The position numbers and the translations under genes are program-made. This document shows positions 1 through 5,172 of a DNA stretch of 5,172 bases, one piece after another. This DNA comes from Corynebacterium yonathiae (GTDB lineage Bacteria > Actinomycetota > Actinomycetes > Mycobacteriales > Mycobacteriaceae): NCBI RefSeq assembly GCF_022288805.1, contig NZ_JAKOPM010000035.1, forward strand, positions 1-5,172, written 5' to 3'. Position 1 is the stretch's first letter, and each line of letters opens with the position of its first letter. The notes beneath the pieces are model-generated. The model had not been told where the DNA came from, ran no database searches, and was given only the letters and a program-made list of their open reading frames with translations.

Positions 1-35
1 TCTTGTTGTTTGTTTTGCCAGCACACATAGTGTGT
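1..35 (-). other. Start of the 23S-5S spacer
   Basis: This is the transcribed sequence just after the inferred 23S 3' end. A 5S rRNA gene is expected next, below position 1, but none of it is visible. The only structure is the hairpin spanning 18-40, followed in the transcript by an A/C-rich stretch. The exact border with 23S is uncertain by about 10 nt. Confidence 0.7.
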
Positions 36-40
36 GTTGG
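18..40 (-). other. Imperfect hairpin at the 23S 3' border
   Basis: The transcript reads CCAACACACA, loop CTA, TGTGTGCTGG. Nine of ten positions pair, with one A-C mismatch. It overlaps the 3' arm of the 23S terminal stem. There is no U-tract after it (the next bases are A/C-rich), so it is unlikely to be an intrinsic terminator. A role in 23S-5S spacer processing is possible. Confidence 0.4.
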
Positions 41-53
41 TGTTTGTTGTGGT
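30..53 (-). repeat. 3' arm of the 23S terminal processing stem
   Basis: The transcript from 53 to 30 is A/C-rich (ACAACAAACACCAACACACA within it) and is the partner of the G/U-rich arm at 3125-3103. Together they should close the 23S domain as an extended helix 1. Positions 31-40 of this arm also belong to the local hairpin at 18-40, so the two folds exclude each other. Confidence 0.5.
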
Positions 54-152
54 CAATTAGTACCAGTAGCCTTCACACCTTGCAGTGCGTCCAGGTCTGG
101 CCTATCTACCCTATCGTCTTTAGGGGACCTTAACGAAACCTCATCTTAAAAC

Positions 153-192
<40 letters not shown>

Positions 193-254
193 TACGTAGC
201 CAACCAGCGATACCCCTGGCGGGATAACTGGCACACTAGAGGTACGTCCGTCCC

Positions 255-268
255 GGTCCTCTCGTACT
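255..268 (-). other. Sarcin-ricin loop of 23S rRNA
   Basis: The transcript reads AGTACGAGAGGACC, the universally conserved loop (E. coli 2654-2667) that activates GTP hydrolysis by EF-Tu and EF-G. It is unchanged here, which supports a functional gene. Confidence 0.93.
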
Positions 269-301
269 AGGGACAGCTTTCTTCAAGTTTCAACGCGCGC
301 G

Positions 302-387
<86 letters not shown>

Positions 388-391
388 ACTC

Positions 392-432
<41 letters not shown>

Positions 433-941
433 ATCCCGTCGATATGGACTCTTGGGGAAGATCAGCCTGTTATCCCCGGGGTACCTTTTATCCGTTGAGC
501 GACACCACATCCACAAGTAGGTGCCGGATCACTAGTCCCGACTTTCGTCCCTGCTCGACATGTCTGTCTCACAGTCAAGCTCCCTTGTGCACTTACACTC
601 ACCACCTGATTGCCAACCAGGCTGAGGGAACCTTTGGGCGCCTCCGTTACATTTTGGGAGGCAACCGCCCCAGTTAAACTACCCACCAGGCACTGTCCCC
701 AACCCAGATCATGGGCCAAGGTTAGATGCTCAATCCGATCAGAGTGGTATTTCAACAACGACTCCACCACCACTAGCGTGATAGCTTCATAGTCTCCCAC
801 CTATCCTACACAAACCGAACCAAACACCAATACCAAGCTATAGTGAAGGTCCCGGGGTCTTTTCGTCCTGCCGCGCGTAACGAGCATCTTTACTCGTAGT
901 GCAATTTCACCGGGCCTGTGGTTGAGACAGCAGAGAAGTCG

Positions 942-997
<56 letters not shown>

Positions 998-1506
998 TGG
1001 TTATAGTTACCACCGCCGTTTACTGGGGCTTAAATTCTCAGCTTCGCAGTCAAAGACTACTAACCGGTCCTCTTAACCTTCCAGCACCGGGCAGGCGTCA
1101 GTCCATATACATCAACTTAACGTCTTCGCATGGACCTGTGTTTTTGATAAACAGTCGCTTCCCTCTATTCTCTGCGACCCCACAACGCTTAACACCGCAA
1201 AGAGTGCTCACGCCATGAGGCCCCCCTTCTCCCGAAGTTACGGGGGCATTTTGCCGAATTCCTTAACCACAGTTCACCCGAACGCCTTAGTATTTTCAAC
1301 CTGACCACCTGTGTCGGTTTCGGGTACGGGCCATACACACACATCGCTAGAGGCTTTTCTCGACAGTACAGGATCACCACCATCAACCCCAACGGGTCTA
1401 CGCATCACGCCTCAACCACAATGCGTGGCGGATTTACCTACCACACGGTCTGCACGCTTACACCACCAATCCAATAAGTGGCGTGGCTACCTCACTGCGT
1501 CACCCC

Positions 1507-1625
1507 ATCACTTGAACCACACATCAGGCCCCACGACATCAACACCACCAGACTTCAAAGAAGCCTAGCAGTGCATCCGCGGTGGTTAGTATCAGTGCTT
1601 TATCATGGGCGCGCATGTACGGGTA
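1507..1625 (-). other. Actinobacterial helix 54a insertion in 23S domain III
   Basis: Between the conserved 23S segments near 1626-1640 and 1489-1506 (transcript GGGGTGACGCAGTGAGG), E. coli has only a short link, whereas this gene carries roughly 100 extra nt. The insert folds: ACCACC (1586-1581) pairs perfectly with GGTGGT (1549-1544), and inside it AGGCTTC (1566-1560) pairs with GAAGTCT (1556-1550) around a UUU loop. A ~100 nt insertion at this place is an established marker of high-G+C Gram-positive bacteria. It is part of mature rRNA and exposed at the subunit surface in known actinobacterial ribosomes. The borders are approximate. Confidence 0.75.
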
Positions 1626-1905
1626 CCAGAATATCAACTGGTTATCCATCGACTACGCCTGTCGGCCTCGCCTTAGGTCCCGACTCACCCTGGGAAGACG
1701 AACTTGACCCAGGAACCCTTAGTCATCCGGCGGATAGGATTCTCACCTATCAATTCGTTACTCATGCCTGCATTCTCACTCGCACACAGTCCACGCCTCC
1801 TTACGGTAACGCTTCAACCCATGCACGACGCTCCCCTACCCAACTAAAAAAGTTGCCGCGGCTTCGGCGGTGTACTTGAGCCCCACTGAATTGTCGGCGC
1901 AGAAC

Positions 1906-1974
<69 letters not shown>

Positions 1975-3100
1975 TCGCGATCCCACATCCTTTTCCACTT
2001 AGTACACCCTTAGGGGCCTTAACCGGCGATCTGGGCTGTTTCCCTCTCGACTATGAAGCTTATCCCCCACAGTCTCACTGCCGTACAACACAATTAGTGG
2101 CATTCGGAGTTTGGCTGACATTGCTAAGATTGTAGTCCCGCTCAACCAACCAGTCGCTCTACCTCCACCAAGCTATAATACGACGCTGCACCTAAATGCA
2201 TTTCGGGGAGAACCAGCTATCACGGAGTTTGATTGGCCTTTCACCCCTACCCACAGCTCATCCCCGCAGTTTTCAACCTACGTGGGTTCGCGCCTCCACA
2301 ACCTCTTACAGCTGCTTCACACTGGCCATGGGTAGATCACCCCGCTTCGGGTCCAGGACATGCCACTTGACACCCCATTAGGATTCGGTTTCCCTACGGC
2401 TACCCCACACGGGTTAACCTCGCGACATGCCGCTGACTCGCAGGCTCATTCTTCAAAAGGCACGCCATCACACACAAACGGTGCTCTGACGGATTGTAAG
2501 CACATGGTTTCAGGAACTATTTCACTCCCCTCCCGGGGTACTTTTCACCATTCCCTCACGGTACTCATACACTATCGGTCACACTGAGTATTTAGGCTTA
2601 CCGGGTGGTCCCGGCAGATTCACAGCAGATTCCACGAGCCCGCTGCTACTCGGGCAACCCAACAACCCACACATCATCATCTTCAGCTACAGGACTCTCA
2701 CCTACTCCGGCAGGCCATTCCAAACCACTTCACCTAACAACAATGCGCAGACGCGGCAATGGTAGTCACCGCACATCAGGGCCCACAACACCGCACACAC
2801 AACCCCTACCAGGTATCACATGCACACGGTTTAGCCTCATCCACGTTCGTTCGCCACTACTAGCAGAATCATTATTATTTTCTCCTCCTACGGGTACTGA
2901 GATGTTTCACTTCCCCGCGTAAACCCCCACAACAGCTATGAATTCACTGAAGGGTAACCCCACATAACCAGGGCCAGGTTTCCCCATTCGGACATCCTCG
3001 GATCAACGCTTAATTGACAACTCCCCGAGGCTTAACGCAGCCTTTCACGTCCTTCATCGGCTCAGCATGCCAAGGCATCCACCATGCGCCCTAAATAACG

Positions 3101-3225
3101 AACACACAAACCACCACACACAAAAAATGCACGCAGTGGCCACACAAGTGAACTTGACAAAAAATAAACACAAAGAAAAAAGAAATCACACAAACACACA
3201 CAACACACCACACACAAAGCGCAGC
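3101..3225. repeat. CA/GT-rich low-complexity tract
   Basis: On the plus strand this stretch is dominated by CACA and AAAC units. By hand count, 83 of the 100 bases at 3101-3200 are A or C, so the transcript is G/U-rich. It is not a regular microsatellite. Its 3101-3125 part is an arm of the 23S terminal stem; the rest has no evident partner. It also creates the spurious long open frames in the spacer. Confidence 0.7.
3103..3125 (-). repeat. 5' arm of the 23S terminal processing stem
   Basis: The G/U-rich transcript segment TGTGTGTGGTGGTTTGTGTG is complementary, with a few bulges, to the A/C-rich segment at 30-53 past the 23S 3' end. Blocks GUGUGU/ACACAC, GGUG/CACC and UUUGU/ACAAA pair in register, with small bulges between them. 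A long helix joining the two ends of 23S (extended helix 1) is the usual RNase III substrate in bacterial pre-23S. The pairing was read by eye. Confidence 0.5.
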
Positions 3226-3263
3226 ATGCCCTACGTGTTTAATGCTCGCGTCCACTATACAGT

Positions 3264-3275
3264 TCTCACACAACA
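3264..3275 (-). promoter_or_regulatory. boxA-like rRNA antitermination motif in the spacer
   Basis: The minus strand reads TGTTGTGTGAGA, followed by ACTGTATAGTGGACGCGAGC down to about 3243. BoxA elements recruit NusB/NusE and associated factors to keep RNA polymerase resistant to termination across rRNA operons. Actinobacterial boxA sequences as I recall them resemble TGTTTGAGAACT, so the match is good but has a substitution (GTGTGAGA rather than GTTTGAGA). Its place ahead of 23S fits the spacer boxA found in other bacteria. Function is inferred from sequence and position. Confidence 0.6.
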
Positions 3276-3330
3276 CCCCAACCACAACCAGCACACACAA
3301 ACCATGTCCACCAGCCAAATGGTCAGGCAC

Positions 3331-3351
3331 AAAAAAGGGGGATAATGCCCC
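3331..3351 (-). terminator. Weak terminator-like hairpin with U-tract inside the spacer
   Basis: In the transcript, GGGG (3351-3348), a loop of about six nt, and CCCC (3341-3338, with a fifth C at 3337) are followed directly by six U residues (3336-3331). The shape is that of an intrinsic terminator, but the stem is only four base pairs, so it is weak. Because it lies between two genes that must be co-transcribed, it is more likely a pause or attenuation site overcome by antitermination, or a chance structure. Confidence 0.3.
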
Positions 3352-3548
3352 AGACACCCAACAATGCACCAACATACAAACAATTACTTTTCACTGTGCA
3401 TGGACAACAGTGTGTCACAAAGCGCCATTCAAACACTCGGCCATGTCTTAAAGGTGTATCTTCCACCCGGAATTTTTAAACAAACAACGTTGGCAGCATG
3501 ACACTCGCACACTCAACCAACCACCCACCACAACCGTGGCAGGCAAAG

Positions 3549-3562
3549 GCACAACTGTGCCC
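3549..3562 (-). other. Small hairpin just downstream of 16S
   Basis: The transcript reads GGCACAGTTGTGCC: five perfect pairs (GGCAC/GTGCC), possibly closed by a sixth A-U pair, around a very small loop. It sits about 17 nt past the 16S 3' end. It could shape pre-16S 3' processing or simply be a spacer stem; there is no U-tract, so it is not a terminator. Confidence 0.4.
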
Positions 3563-3578
3563 AAAAATAAAGCTCCTT

Positions 3579-5100
<1,522 letters not shown>

Positions 5101-5172
5101 AATTTCAGAACAAAATCCGAAACAGGCCGTGAAAAGCCCGAAACCCAACAAAAGAACAAACCACCACAAACC
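5101..5172 (-). other. 3' part of the 16S leader (external transcribed spacer)
   Basis: This is the transcribed region just upstream of mature 16S; the window ends inside it. The minus strand reads TTCTGAAATTTTTTTGTGGAG into the gene, much like the leader end I recall for mycobacteria and corynebacteria. The RNA is rich in G and U. The motif GTTTCGG occurs near 5123-5117, and a closely related GTTTCGGG near 5144-5137, flanking CACGGCC (5131-5125). Two blocks here can pair with the downstream spacer and may form the 16S processing stem. I see no promoter or clear boxA in these 72 nt, so both should lie further upstream. Confidence 0.8.

Larger units (their letters stand above)
3106..3578 (-). 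other. 16S-23S internal transcribed spacer, no tRNA gene
   Basis: This transcribed spacer of about 473 nt separates the two rRNAs. I looked for tRNA-Ile and tRNA-Ala hallmarks, such as a T-arm GGTTCGAATCC-like box, and saw none; tRNA-free spacers are usual in corynebacteria and mycobacteria. What it holds, in transcript order, is a hairpin next to the 16S end (3562-3549), candidate 16S processing-stem pairing partners (3477-3438), competing small hairpins (3412-3364), a terminator-like hairpin (3351-3331), a boxA-like motif followed by a conserved-looking block (3275-3241), and a strongly G/U-rich RNA segment that feeds the 23S terminal stem (3225-3101). The open frames here are valine/cysteine-rich or threonine/histidine-rich translations of CA/GT repeats, with no credible ribosome binding site or domain. 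Confidence 0.9.

Noticed and set aside
462..800. Minus-strand 112-codon open frame, in the rRNA sense direction
   Set aside because: It is inside 23S domains V-VI, where the sequence matches rRNA landmarks, so there is no separate gene.
860..862. Possible macrolide-resistance mutation at 2058/2059
   Set aside because: Both positions read A (862 and 861), the susceptible state; only the paired 2057/2611 change is present.
1478..1879. Longest open frame, 133 codons, plus strand
   Set aside because: It lies wholly antisense to conserved 23S rRNA. rRNA sequence is constrained by structure, and such frames arise by chance.
3101..3320. Recurring CACACA units as a possible CRISPR array or tandem repeat
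   Set aside because: The units are 2-6 bases, irregular, and without constant repeat length or spacers.
3067..3345. Plus-strand open frame of 92 codons rich in Thr, His and Asn
   Set aside because: It is antisense to the spacer and 23S start; the residue bias comes from CA repeats and no family is recognisable.
3091..3375. Minus-strand open frame of 94 codons rich in Val and Cys that looks like a membrane peptide
   Set aside because: It is a translation of GT repeats in the transcribed spacer and runs into the 23S 5' end. There is no ribosome binding site, and its composition is fully explained by the low-complexity DNA.
3106..3578. Possible tRNA-Ile or tRNA-Ala gene in the spacer
   Set aside because: No acceptor stem, D-arm or T-arm pattern on either strand; tRNA-free spacers are normal for this group.
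5101..5172. rRNA promoter in the 16S upstream region
   Set aside because: No -35/-10 pair with sensible spacing was seen in these 72 nt, and the leader sequence resembles transcribed leader rather than promoter.

Overview
The window is almost entirely a bacterial ribosomal RNA operon read on the minus strand. In transcript order it runs: the last ~72 nt of the 16S leader (5172-5101), 16S rRNA (about 5100-3579), a ~473 nt internal spacer without tRNA genes (3578-3106), 23S rRNA (about 3105-36), and the first ~35 nt of the 23S-5S spacer. The promoters and the 5S gene lie outside the window. I see no protein-coding gene. The open frames on both strands are by-products of the rRNA genes and the low-complexity spacer.

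The 16S signatures point to Actinobacteria, genus Corynebacterium. The evidence is a 16S 5' end reading TTTTTGTGGAGAGTTTGATC, a 3' end reading CACCTCCTTTCT, corynebacterial variable regions as I remember them, the extra helix 54a typical of high-G+C Gram-positives in 23S domain III, and a spacer without tRNA. The species cannot be fixed by eye. The C. diphtheriae/matruchotii/durum neighbourhood is only an impression from memory.

The rRNAs look intact and functional. The landmarks checked are the anti-Shine-Dalgarno sequence, A1408 of the decoding site, the 530-loop region, A1067 of the GTPase centre, A2058/A2059/A2062 of the exit tunnel, A2602 and the sarcin-ricin loop. The one informative deviation from E. 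coli is a covarying A2057-U2611 pair at the macrolide site.

The unexplained structure is in the spacers. It comprises a G/U-rich transcript that builds the 23S terminal stem, a boxA-like antitermination motif, a weak terminator-like hairpin, a hairpin that can sequester the anti-SD in the precursor, and candidate 16S processing pairings. These concern rRNA transcription and maturation. I found no sign of a mobile element, CRISPR array, defence system or other new system.
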